From contig CAVQVN010000003.1 in the NCBI GenBank assembly GCA_963717135.1, positions 372,001-436,000 of the forward strand: a stretch of 64,000 nucleotides of DNA. The letters run 5' to 3'. Both the position numbers and the translations under genes were made by a program. The DNA is from UBA4744 sp963717135 (GTDB lineage Bacteria; Actinomycetota; Acidimicrobiia; Spongiisociales; UBA4744). This document shows positions 50,690 through 59,440 of the stretch, in pieces. The notes beneath the pieces were generated by a model. It made no database searches and was not told the DNA's origin. It was given only the letters and a program-made list of their open reading frames with translations. The first letter of the stretch is position 1, and the number at the start of each line of letters is the position of its first letter.

Positions 50690-52727
50690 ACAGATCCGGG
50701 AGTTCGATCTCGTAGTCGATCGGCACGGATGAGCCGCCGGAACCGACCGTCAGGGGCACGACCACGCGGGCTTGGTCGATGAGACAGATGCTTTCCTGCT
50801 CGGCTTCGCAATAGACGATGTAGAGATCGCCGGTGATCGATCCGTTCCCGGAGTTAAAGGTGGCGGGGATCTCCAAGGGGAACGAAGGATTCACGATCGA
50901 ACCGGTGGCCTCGGCCGGAAGATCCACTACTCCCCCGTCGACTTTCCACTCGAATCGGGATGGGGCCAGCGGGTTGACCTTGTAGCCGGAAGGCAAGGAT
51001 ACATTGAGCACCACGCTTCCGGCACCAGACCCAACCTCAACAGGATCCAGATTGATGGTAGTTCCGGGGAACTCGTCGGTTCCCGAGTCGACGACGAAGC
51101 GTTCCAGTCCCGTCAGCACCAGGGTGGTGGCCGACCCGGAGGCCTGATCTACCACCCGGACCGAGTGGTTGTTGGTATCTGCCACGTAGAGCTTGCCGCC
51201 GTGAGCATCGATGCCCCCGGGTTCATAGAACAACGGATTGGGCCCATCCCTCCAACCCTGCCCGCCGGCCAGGGTCGTCACTTCTCCCGTGTCGGGATCG
51301 ATCCGTTTGATCTTGGAGTTGTAGGTATCGGCAACCCACACGTACCCCCCGTCGACGACCACCCCGAGGGGGTGTTGCAGACGAGCGGTGGTACCGACCC
51401 CGTCCTGGTCGCCGAAGGTAAAGAGGTCCTGATCACTCCCGGCGAGGACGTCCACCATCCGATTGTCTCCTTCAACCTCCGCCCACCGGATGGAGCTGCT
51501 CTCCGAGTCGGCGAAGTAGAGACGTCCGGCTCCGTCCAGGGCGACGCCGCTCGGCTGGGCCAGCTCGGCCTCGGCCAGCGGGCCGTTGATCGTGCTCTCC
51601 CGGGCATTGCCGGCGTACGGGGCTGAGGTCCCCTCATCCAGATCGATTTGCCAGATCTGGTGATAACCGGCCATCGCCACGTACAGTCGATCGCCATCGA
51701 GCGTGACGTCCCACGGCGAATTCAACCTGGTCGTCAGCGCCGGGCCGCCGGTCGGCGGAAAGAGACCCTTTTCTCCAGTCCCGGCCAGTGTTGATACCTG
51801 CCCGGTAGGGAAATCAACCACGCGGATCAAGTGATTCCCGGTGTCGGCAATGAAGAGCCTCTCCCCGTCTTCGCTGAGTGCCAGACCTTGGGGTTGATTG
51901 AACGTGGCCGTGCGGAGCAAACCATCTGCACGGCCTTGGCTTCCGCTGCCGATGACCTCCGCGACGGCTCCATCGAGGCCGGCCACGATGATCCGGTGAT
52001 GGTTGGTATCTGCCACAAACAAACGTTCTCCCTCGCCGTCCACCAGAACCTTCCCGGGGAAGGACAGCGCCGTCTCCGGTAGGCCTTCCTTCTCGAGCTT
52101 GACATCGAGAGCCGTCCGATCGATCTGGCCGTCGAATTCGGCCACCAACGAGGCGAGCACCGGCTGGAAGACGTCATAGACACCTTCGCCGCTGTGACCG
52201 CCAACCACGTTGCCCGCCGGGTCGACGATGGCCAATGTGGGCCAGGCTTGGGCTCCCCAGGTACGCCACACAGTGAAGTCGGCGTCGTTGATCACCGGAT
52301 GTTCGAGCCCATACCGAAGAATGATCTGGCGGATGTTGTCCGTATCGCCTTCATTGTCGAACTTGGCCGAGTGGACGCCGATCACGACCAGCTCCTCCGC
52401 AAACTCCTCCTCCAGCCGCTTGAGATCCGGGATGACATGGATGCAATTGATGCACCCGTACGTCCAGAAATCGAGGATGACGATCTTGCCGCGCAACTGT
52501 TCGAGGGCCAGCGGCCGGTCGGTGTTGAGCCAGTCGAGTCCGGCCGGGAACTCGGGGGCCGGTTCGGTTCCGGCGAATGACTGCGCGGCGGTTCCGGTGG
52601 CGTCGCCGGACGTGCTGGTAGATGTGACCGACTCCGTAGTTTCCACTGCGGAGTCGGTATCCGAGCAGGCGGCCAATGCGGCCACCAGACCCACCAAGAA
52701 CAGTGCCAACCACCCGAATCGTCTCAC
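50688..52727 (-). CDS. Thioredoxin-NHL repeat lipoprotein (NHLRC2-like)
   Basis: 679 residues from the GTG giving MRRFGWLALFLVGLVAALAAC, a lipoprotein signal with lipobox LAAC; the frame to 52766 adds 13 residues before it. A Ser/Thr linker leads to a thioredoxin-like domain with WTYGCINCIHV (CxxC) and a WPTLAIVDP strand, then NHL beta-propeller repeats (DTNHHRIIVAGLDG, IADTGNHLIRVVD, VADTYNSKIKRID, VADTNNHSVRVVD), and a C-terminal beta domain. It should face the outside; a redox or scaffold role is inferred from domains. Confidence 0.9.
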   Translation of the reverse strand: MRRFGWLALFLVGLVAALAACSDTDSAVETTESVTSTSTSGDATGTAAQSFAGTEPAPEFPAGLDWLNTDRPLALEQLRGKIVILDFWTYGCINCIHVIPDLKRLEEEFAEELVVIGVHSAKFDNEGDTDNIRQIILRYGLEHPVINDADFTVWRTWGAQAWPTLAIVDPAGNVVGGHSGEGVYDVFQPVLASLVAEFDGQIDRTALDVKLEKEGLPETALSFPGKVLVDGEGERLFVADTNHHRIIVAGLDGAVAEVIGSGSQGRADGLLRTATFNQPQGLALSEDGERLFIADTGNHLIRVVDFPTGQVSTLAGTGEKGLFPPTGGPALTTRLNSPWDVTLDGDRLYVAMAGYHQIWQIDLDEGTSAPYAGNARESTINGPLAEAELAQPSGVALDGAGRLYFADSESSSIRWAEVEGDNRMVDVLAGSDQDLFTFGDQDGVGTTARLQHPLGVVVDGGYVWVADTYNSKIKRIDPDTGEVTTLAGGQGWRDGPNPLFYEPGGIDAHGGKLYVADTNNHSVRVVDQASGSATTLVLTGLERFVVDSGTDEFPGTTINLDPVEVGSGAGSVVLNVSLPSGYKVNPLAPSRFEWKVDGGVVDLPAEATGSIVNPSFPLEIPATFNSGNGSITGDLYIVYCEAEQESICLIDQARVVVPLTVGSGGSSVPIDYEIELPDL

Positions 52728-52859
52728 AATCTCAACAGCTTGCCAGGTCTCCGGCAATACCAACACGACCGATCTCCACCTTCACAGAATTGCATGACGA
52801 CCCCGTGGCGGACCATCGGATGCGCCTAGATTCGGGGCAAGGCTGGAAGAGGTGGAGCA

Positions 52860-54356
52860 ATGGCGGTTTTTGGCGAATACTCGAATTTCGACGCGGTAGG
52901 TCTGGCGGAGTTGGTGCGGACCAAACAAGTCCACCCCCGAGAACTGGTCGAAGCGGCCATCGAACGAATCGAGCACTACAACCCGCAATTGAACGCAGTA
53001 GTCCACAAGATGTACAACCGGGCTGTCGCCCAAGCCGACGGGGCGCTCCCAGACGGCCCGTTGGCCGGCGTGCCGTTTCTACTCAAGGATTTGATCGCTC
53101 TCTATCCCGGTGAGCCGACCACCGGTTCAAGCCGGTATCTCCAGTTCCACATCGCCCAAGAAGAAACCACCATGGTGCGCCGCTATCGAGAAGCCGGTTT
53201 GGTGGTGGTCGGCAAGACCAACACTTCCGAGTTCGGGCTGGTGGCGGTTACCGAGCCGGCCCTGCGGGGCCCCACCCGCAATCCCTGGGATCTCGAACGC
53301 ACACCGGGAGGTTCAAGTGGAGGTTCCGGGGCGGCGGTAGCCGCCGGTTTTGCGCCCGCCATCCATGGTGGCGATGGAGGGGGTTCGATCCGGATTCCGG
53401 CCGCCGCTTGCGGGGTCTTTGGTCTCAAGCCGTCCCGGGGTCGCAACCCGGCCGGCCCCTTCTTCTCGGGGACATGGCTGGGATTGGTACAAGAACACGT
53501 CCTCACCCGAACCGTTCGCGACAGCGCGGCTTTTCTCGACGTGACCAGCGGGCCAGAGCCCGGCGGCTCATATTCACCGCCGCTCCCGGCCCGCCCTTTC
53601 CTTCACGAGGTGGGCACAGATCCCGGTCCCTTGCGGATCGCGTTCACTACCAAGCCGCTCATGGGCAACCTGATGCATCGCGACTGCGTTGCCGCGGTGG
53701 AAGCAACCGTCGAACTTCTGGAGGAACTGGGGCACCACGTCCAGGAGGAAGCGCCGCCCTTCGACAAAGACCGGATGACCATGGCCTACCTCCGGATAGT
53801 GGCCGCCGCCCTGGCCGCCGACATCGACCATGCCGCCGGGATCACTGGACGCAAACCAACCGCCGACCAGTTCGAACCCATCACCTGGCTTGTGTCGCTC
53901 GTCGGCCGTAGTACCCGCGCGGATGAGTTGGCCGTCATCTTGCGGGAGGTTCAAGAGGAAACTCACCGCATGGCGGAGTTCCATGAGCGCTACGACCTGA
54001 TCCTCACGCCGACGCTGGCCGCACCGCCGGTCAAGATCGGCGAGTTGGCGGCTACCCCAACCGAGCTTCGAATGATTCGTGCCCTGCATCGCGTCCCGGC
54101 CCGTCGGGCGCTGGACCTGGTGTTGAAGAAGATGGCGGGCGAGCAGTTGGATCCGGTGCCCAACACTCAGCTGTTCAACCTAACCGGGCAGCCGGCCATG
54201 TCCGTCCCGCTCCATTGGAACGCCGCCGGCTTGCCGATCGGCCTGCAGTTCGCCGCTCGGACCGGCGACGAGGCGACCCTGTTTCGTCTGGCTGCTCAAC
54301 TCGAAGACGCACGACCCTGGGTGGACCGGCGGCCGGACCTCACCTCTGCGGTGTGA
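52860..54356 (+). CDS. Amidase (amidase signature family)
   Basis: 498 residues. The catalytic Ser-cisSer-Lys triad is complete: Lys76 in FLLKDL, the cis-Ser in PGGSSGGSGAAVAAG (about 152-153) and the nucleophile Ser176 in GGDGGGSIRIPAA. It hydrolyses an amide bond to acid and ammonia; substrate unknown. GAGGTGGAG precedes the ATG. It is divergent from the NHL protein gene, and its stop codon is only 3 bp from the convergent aminopeptidase stop codon. Confidence 0.93.
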   Translation: MAVFGEYSNFDAVGLAELVRTKQVHPRELVEAAIERIEHYNPQLNAVVHKMYNRAVAQADGALPDGPLAGVPFLLKDLIALYPGEPTTGSSRYLQFHIAQEETTMVRRYREAGLVVVGKTNTSEFGLVAVTEPALRGPTRNPWDLERTPGGSSGGSGAAVAAGFAPAIHGGDGGGSIRIPAAACGVFGLKPSRGRNPAGPFFSGTWLGLVQEHVLTRTVRDSAAFLDVTSGPEPGGSYSPPLPARPFLHEVGTDPGPLRIAFTTKPLMGNLMHRDCVAAVEATVELLEELGHHVQEEAPPFDKDRMTMAYLRIVAAALAADIDHAAGITGRKPTADQFEPITWLVSLVGRSTRADELAVILREVQEETHRMAEFHERYDLILTPTLAAPPVKIGELAATPTELRMIRALHRVPARRALDLVLKKMAGEQLDPVPNTQLFNLTGQPAMSVPLHWNAAGLPIGLQFAARTGDEATLFRLAAQLEDARPWVDRRPDLTSAV

Positions 54357-54359
54357 TCT

Positions 54360-55811
54360 TCAGAACGGAAGGCGCGAATTCTCAGCGCAAACCGCCACGA
54401 CCTCGTCGATCGAGGTCGGCACCCCCGCCGTTAGATTCTCGTGCCCGCTCGGAGTGATGAGTAGATCGTCCTCGATCCGCACTCCCAGGCCGCGAAACTC
54501 GGCCGGGATGGGATGCTCGATGGTCCCGGCCTGCTCCTTCTCAGCGGCCTCGAGTTTCTTGGCCGCCTCGGTTCCCAACAGATACCGGCGTTCCATCCAC
54601 TCGTCCAGGTCATACTCCAGCAAAGAGAAGGAAACCGAATCCTTCTCAGGATCGACATAGAGGCCGGGTTCAATCGTGAACGCCATCGATGGCTCGAGCG
54701 GGCGAGATTCTTGGGCGGCCGTCATGTAGCTACCGGCATCATGGACATCCATCCCCAACCAATGCCCGGTGCCGTGCATGAAGAACTCCCGATAGTGGTG
54801 CATGGCCAGCGAGCCCTCCAGGCCCCGAGGTAGGAGACCCAACTCGACCAGACCTTCGGTAAGCACGCGTTTTGACGTCTCATGAAGCTCTTTCATCGAA
54901 CCGCCGGGAACCGCTCGTTCGATCGATGCTTTTTGTGCGGCGAGAACGACTTCGTAGACGGCCCTTTGCGGAGCCGTGAACGCGCCATCCACCGGGAACG
55001 TGCGAGTGATGTCGGCTGAGTGGTACCCGTACTCGGCGGCCGCGTCGATCAGCAAGAGGTCGCCCGCCTTCATCTGTCTGGAGTTTTCTACGTAATGAAG
55101 GATGCAAGCGTTCGCCCCGGAGGCAACGATCGAGCCGTACCCGACCCGCGGTGAACCATTGACCATGAAGGTGAATTCGAGAGCCGCCTGAACCTGATAC
55201 TCGAACATCGCCGGTTGGGCGAACCGCATGGCCTCGAGGTGCGCATCAACCGAGATGTCACAAGCCCGACGAAGAGCCGCTATCTCCGGGGCGGATTTGA
55301 ACAGCCGCATCTCGGCGAGAACAGCCTGCGGATCCGTGATCGAGTCGGGGATCGGGCGACCATCGCGCGCCCGAAAGCGACGAGCCTGTCCCAGCACCGA
55401 ATTGATCATGTCGTCATGGGCGGGGTTCCCGAAGCGGTAGAAAAGCGAAGGGCGGCCAACCATGTACTCGCGCAGCTTCTCGGCCAGGTCGGACAACGGA
55501 TACGCGGCATCGGCTCCGTACTCGGAGCGGGCTCCCTCGACGCCGGCCCGGTAGCCGTTCCAGATCTCCATCTCCCGGTCGCGCGGTCTGACGAACAAGA
55601 CAAAGCGCTCCTCCTGGTTGCCGGGGTTTATGACGGCCACCGCGTCCGGTTCATCAAATCCCGTGAGAAAAAAGAAGTCGCTGTTCTGGCGGAAGGGATG
55701 ATCGACGTCGTCGTTGCGGATCTGCAGGCCGGCCGCGGGGATGACGGCGATCCCGTCCCCAATAGCGGCGGCGAACCGGTCGCGACGCTCTCGAAAAGAT
55801 GTTTGCTCCAT
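54360..55811 (-). CDS. pepP: Xaa-Pro aminopeptidase (aminopeptidase P)
   Basis: 483 residues. It removes the N-terminal residue before proline. An N-terminal domain (FRERRDRFAAAI, PFRQNSDFFFLTGFDEPDA) is followed by the pita-bread domain with the five metal ligands: LLIDAAAEYGYHSADITRTFP (two Asp), HGTGHWLGMDVHD (His), TIEPG (Glu) and RIEDDLLI (Glu). TACGCT (55819-55824) lies 7 nt before the ATG. No signal peptide, so cytoplasmic. Confidence 0.95.
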   Translation of the reverse strand: MEQTSFRERRDRFAAAIGDGIAVIPAAGLQIRNDDVDHPFRQNSDFFFLTGFDEPDAVAVINPGNQEERFVLFVRPRDREMEIWNGYRAGVEGARSEYGADAAYPLSDLAEKLREYMVGRPSLFYRFGNPAHDDMINSVLGQARRFRARDGRPIPDSITDPQAVLAEMRLFKSAPEIAALRRACDISVDAHLEAMRFAQPAMFEYQVQAALEFTFMVNGSPRVGYGSIVASGANACILHYVENSRQMKAGDLLLIDAAAEYGYHSADITRTFPVDGAFTAPQRAVYEVVLAAQKASIERAVPGGSMKELHETSKRVLTEGLVELGLLPRGLEGSLAMHHYREFFMHGTGHWLGMDVHDAGSYMTAAQESRPLEPSMAFTIEPGLYVDPEKDSVSFSLLEYDLDEWMERRYLLGTEAAKKLEAAEKEQAGTIEHPIPAEFRGLGVRIEDDLLITPSGHENLTAGVPTSIDEVVAVCAENSRLPF

Positions 55812-55913
55812 GACCAGCAGCGTAGCCGGGCAGCTTCACCCACTCTCCACGGGATCAGCCGATTCAACTCAATACATGCCGGCTCAACTGGGTTCAAACA
55901 ACGGGAGCCAAGA

Positions 55914-56615
55914 ATGAATCGAATCCCTTTGCTCATCGCCGGTCTAACGCTGGTGGTCGGTGCTTATACAAGCATCGAGCCGAGCACCACAACGACGACC
56001 CCCAAGACAACAGCTGCCGACCCGAGCCCTCTCGTCAGAAACGAGTCACCTACCGCCGATGTGATTGCCAGCGCCGAGGAGCTTCTGGCAGCCTGTGAGA
56101 TTTGCGACATCGGCGAATACGCCGGACCCCTCGAACCGGACGAGGCGCAGGGTGTGCTCCTGGCGCTCAACGATGAGTACCACGCCGAAGCCGTCTATCA
56201 ACAGGTCCTCGACGACTTCGGAGACGACGTCCGCCCCTTCAGCAACATCATCGTCGCCGAACAACGCCACCAAACGTCGCTGCTCGACCTCTTCGACCGA
56301 TATGAGCTTGCCGTTCCGGACAATCCCTGGCTCGGTTCCGTAGCCGGGTTCGAATCGAGAGGTGGCCCGAACCCGAACCTCGACCGCACCCGCCAAGGGA
56401 TTTGGCTCCGGATCGCTCTTCTCCTTGTCGGGTCGGTTCAAGATTCAGATCTCACCGGCCGTGACGGCCACCGCCTCGGCAGCCTGAAAACTCATTACCC
56501 AGGTGAAGTGACCATGCTGGGGCCACAAAATGAACTGGGAGTTGGGGATGCGATCGGCCAACCAACGGCCCGCCGACGCCGGGACCCACTGGTCGGCGCC
56601 CCCGTACCAAAGTGA
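55914..56615 (+). CDS. Truncated DUF2202 ferritin-like protein
   Basis: 233 codons with GGGAG before the ATG. The N-terminus is a weak signal peptide (MNRIPLLIAGLTLVVGAYTS) without a lipobox Cys. Residues about 45-140 match the DUF2202 ferritin-like fold: ALNDEYHAEAVYQQVLDDFG, FSNIIVAEQRHQTSLLDLFDRY. After WLGSVAGFESRGG the sequence no longer resembles the family and runs antisense into the neighbouring hydrolase gene, so the C-terminal third is missing. It is probably a decayed gene, though the metal-binding Glu and His of the first half remain. Confidence 0.6.
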   Translation: MNRIPLLIAGLTLVVGAYTSIEPSTTTTTPKTTAADPSPLVRNESPTADVIASAEELLAACEICDIGEYAGPLEPDEAQGVLLALNDEYHAEAVYQQVLDDFGDDVRPFSNIIVAEQRHQTSLLDLFDRYELAVPDNPWLGSVAGFESRGGPNPNLDRTRQGIWLRIALLLVGSVQDSDLTGRDGHRLGSLKTHYPGEVTMLGPQNELGVGDAIGQPTARRRRDPLVGAPVPK

Positions 56616-57404
56616 AGTCTCCTGCGTCACCGCGGAGACGTCAAAACCCCAATCCCGACGGTAGAGGTTCGATTCGTAGGCGGTCGCCCGGCCTCCCTGA
56701 ACTAACGCTTCTCGAGTCACGGAGGCAAACCACTCGCGCACCTCGGCCCGCTCCATCGCTTCTTGATCAGCACTACCCATAGTCGAGATTACGCGGCCCA
56801 GAAGCCGATCCTCCCGTCCTTTCCTAACCGCGTAGGCCGTCAGCTCATACTGAATCCGCCGAACCCATCTTCTCGAGGACACTCCGGTAATCAGCGGAGT
56901 GTCCAGCATTCCGGTCGCCTCGAGCGGCGCCGTCCCGACGACGATCCCGATACGCGATACCCGCTGCCCCAGGACGAGGGCGCAGGCCAGCGCATAAGGG
57001 CTTCCCCCAGACGCACCCAGTACTGAGAAGCTGCCGATCCCAAGAAGTCCGGCAACCTCGGCAACGTCATGGGGCCAGTCCAAGAAGGTACGACCGGGCC
57101 GGAACGTGGACAAGCCGTACCCGGGACGGTCCAGAGCGATCACCCGGACATGCAGACCCGTTTGTTCCAAGACGGGCCGAGCCAGTTCCAATTCGCGATG
57201 GCTGCCCGGGAAACCGTGGCAATAGAACATGGCAGGGGCGCTCCGCGGGCCCCATTCGGAGTAGCCCATCTGCCGACCATCCGCCAGATCAAGAATCAAT
57301 GCGATCTCCTGCTTGTCAGAGACCTCATGTCCACCATGACCGACGCGTGGTGGAGCGAGTAGGGCCGGATGGCTCCAACCGTCAGACCCGACCGCCCTGT
57401 TCAA
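56445..57404 (-). CDS. Alpha/beta hydrolase
   Basis: 319 residues from a TTG whose TTGA overlaps the stop codon of the upstream gene. The first 36 residues are non-conserved, so a later TTG (MILDLADGRQMGYSEWG) is possible. The hydrolase fold is clear: FYCHGFPGSHRE oxyanion loop, ALDRPGYGLS, nucleophile elbow VLGASGGSPYALA (Ser), an Asp in YGGADQWVP and His in WPQHGHFTW. Substrate unknown. Confidence 0.85.
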   Translation of the reverse strand: MNRAVGSDGWSHPALLAPPRVGHGGHEVSDKQEIALILDLADGRQMGYSEWGPRSAPAMFYCHGFPGSHRELELARPVLEQTGLHVRVIALDRPGYGLSTFRPGRTFLDWPHDVAEVAGLLGIGSFSVLGASGGSPYALACALVLGQRVSRIGIVVGTAPLEATGMLDTPLITGVSSRRWVRRIQYELTAYAVRKGREDRLLGRVISTMGSADQEAMERAEVREWFASVTREALVQGGRATAYESNLYRRDWGFDVSAVTQETSLWYGGADQWVPASAGRWLADRIPNSQFILWPQHGHFTWVMSFQAAEAVAVTAGEI

Positions 57405-58366
57405 GGCGCGGCCCGGGCCAGAGTTACAAAGAGCGGGAAGTGGTCCGAACCGAGGCTCTCCCCCAAATGCCGGTCTATCGTCGTGAGACCGGGGCTGTGC
57501 ACCAGGTGGTCGATCGGGATGCCGAACAGGACGTTCCCGGCAGGCCAGGACGCCTGGACTCCGAATCCCTTCTGTGAGTTGACGAGATCAGCCTCTTTGG
57601 TCAAGAGCGAGAAACCCCGCGACCAGGTGGACGCGTTGAAATCCCCGGTCACGACCACTGGGACCTCCTGGCGAGCAGCCCATTCGCCGATGATTCGCAG
57701 TTGATCGTCACGGGCCTTCGCTCGAGTCGGGTTGACCGGCGACAGAGGATGGGACCCGAGGATCTTGATCTCCCGTCCGTCCAGTTCCGCGATCACCTCA
57801 ATCGATAGCTGACCGAAGTCTCCCAGAGCGATAACGTTGGCCTCGGTTTCCTTCCCCACCAATGCCAGCGTGCCAAAAACCGATCCGGGCTCTCGAGCGT
57901 TGACCATCCGATAGGGCAGATCAGACCGGCTGATGGCATCCTCCCAGTCGGTCGACGATTCGTGCAGAAAAATGACATCCGCTTCGCCGGCCGCCAGGAA
58001 CTCGACGACCGCCGAGCGCTCGGAATTGGATGCCGTCACATTGAAACTGAGGATCTCCAGGGTGTCCGACCCCGCCGGCAGAGCAGGCGAACCCGTATAC
58101 AGCGGGACGATGAGCGTGAGATTGGCCACCAGAGCGGCGCCGGCCAGCAGGGCGGTCCGCCGCCACCGCAAAACCCCCAGCACCGCCACCACCGGCACCA
58201 GCAGCGCGGCATATTGCACGCGGAAATGGGCTGCCAGGTCGAACCCCCACCAGATGCCGCCCAGAAACCCAGCCGTGGTGAAAAAGACGAGAACCACGGC
58301 AACCAACGCGACGAAGGTACCGATCAAATCGCTCGTTGCTGAGGTTGGTCGCGTCTCCGGTGGCAT
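57401..58366 (-). CDS. Membrane-anchored endonuclease/exonuclease/phosphatase family protein
   Basis: 321 residues from MPPETRPTSATS, with AGGGGG upstream. Three N-terminal hydrophobic helices (within residues 14-90) resemble the YafD-type layout, followed by an EEP domain: LEILSFNVTASN (Asn), FLHESSTDWED (Glu), GSHPLSP (His), VTGDFNASTW (Asp, Asn) and SLGSDHFPLFVTLA (Asp, His). It may cleave a phosphodiester or phosphoester on the membrane side. Co-translated with the hydrolase gene; divergent from deoD. Confidence 0.87.
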   Translation of the reverse strand: MPPETRPTSATSDLIGTFVALVAVVLVFFTTAGFLGGIWWGFDLAAHFRVQYAALLVPVVAVLGVLRWRRTALLAGAALVANLTLIVPLYTGSPALPAGSDTLEILSFNVTASNSERSAVVEFLAAGEADVIFLHESSTDWEDAISRSDLPYRMVNAREPGSVFGTLALVGKETEANVIALGDFGQLSIEVIAELDGREIKILGSHPLSPVNPTRAKARDDQLRIIGEWAARQEVPVVVTGDFNASTWSRGFSLLTKEADLVNSQKGFGVQASWPAGNVLFGIPIDHLVHSPGLTTIDRHLGESLGSDHFPLFVTLARAAP

Positions 58367-58474
58367 GAACCCCCTGGCTGAATGGTAGGTCGGCATTGGG
58401 CCGAACATCTCCGGGTTGTATCCAATCCGGAGGTTTTCGGTTACGTTGGAAACCGACTACTCGAAAGGCTCGAA

Positions 58475-59191
58475 ATGCCCACCCCGCACATTGCGGCCGG
58501 CCCGGGAGATTTCGCCGAGGCCGTTCTTCTTCCCGGCGATCCCCTCCGCGCCCGGCACATTGCCGAGATCTTCTTCGATGATGCCCGGCAGGTAAACGCT
58601 GTGCGAAACATGCTGGGCTTCACAGGCTCCTACCACGGGATGCCGGTGTCGGTGATGGGAACCGGGATGGGAATCCCGTCCTCATCGATCTACGCCACCG
58701 AACTGGTCAATGAGTATGGAGTCAAGCGTCTCGTCCGGGTCGGCTCCTGCGGCGGCCTGAGTGACAAGGTCGGCATCCGCGACGTGATCCTGGCAATCGG
58801 GGCGTCGACCGATTCTGGAGTGAACCGGGCTCGCTACGGCGGCATGGACTTCTCGGCCACCGCCGACTTCGGGCTACTTCGAGCCGCCCACGAGGCCGCT
58901 CGGAAAGCCGGCGTCGATGCCAGGGTGGGCAACGTGCATTCGAGCGATCTGTTCTACCACCCGGACAAATCGAGAATCGAACTGATGGTCGGTATGGGAG
59001 TGATGGCCGTCGAGATGGAAGCCGCCGGTCTCTACGGTGTCGCCGCCGAGACCGGAGCGCGTGCCCTCGCCATCCTCACCGTCAGCGATGACGTGGTCAC
59101 CGGGGAGGCCACCTCCTCGACTGAAAGGGAAACCACCTTTGACGACATGGTCACCATCGCCCTGGAGGCACTCCTGATCGACGGCAGCTAG
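58475..59191 (+). CDS. deoD: Purine nucleoside phosphorylase, DeoD type
   Basis: 238 residues from MPTPHIAAGPGDFA, normal length, with GAAAGG upstream. The enzyme splits purine nucleosides with phosphate. Visible: VLLPGDPLRARHIAE, GSYHGMPVSVMGTGMG, VKRLVRVGSCGGLSDKV, GVMAVEMEAAGLYGVA and LTVSDDVVTGE with the catalytic Asp. It belongs to the hexameric family typical of many bacteria. It has its own short intergenic region divergent from the EEP gene. Confidence 0.96.
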   Translation: MPTPHIAAGPGDFAEAVLLPGDPLRARHIAEIFFDDARQVNAVRNMLGFTGSYHGMPVSVMGTGMGIPSSSIYATELVNEYGVKRLVRVGSCGGLSDKVGIRDVILAIGASTDSGVNRARYGGMDFSATADFGLLRAAHEAARKAGVDARVGNVHSSDLFYHPDKSRIELMVGMGVMAVEMEAAGLYGVAAETGARALAILTVSDDVVTGEATSSTERETTFDDMVTIALEALLIDGS

Positions 59192-59440
59192 TCGGGAACG
59201 GTCCCCCTCACCGAGAAATCGAGACACGACGGATATCTGCTGATGTACGCCAACGTCACCTCCCGGAGTATCGGAGCGAGCAAGACTTCCGGGCGATCCG
59301 AGACCGAATTCTTCTGGCCTATCCGATCACCCCGCCGGATTCGACCGGGAAGTGCGCCGCTGGGCCGGCTGGAGGTTTCACCGGGAGCAGCCGGTCCTCC
59401 CGGTTCGGGTATCTCCGAGATCGCCCCACGACTGCGAGCG
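59192..59440. other. Intergenic region, no gene
   Basis: 249 bp between convergent deoD and argH. Frames on both strands continue into it but lose motif content, and no hairpin with a T tract was seen. Confidence 0.5.

Noticed and set aside
56338..56368. GGTTCGAATC as a tRNA T-loop
   Set aside because: No acceptor, D or anticodon stems could be placed around it.
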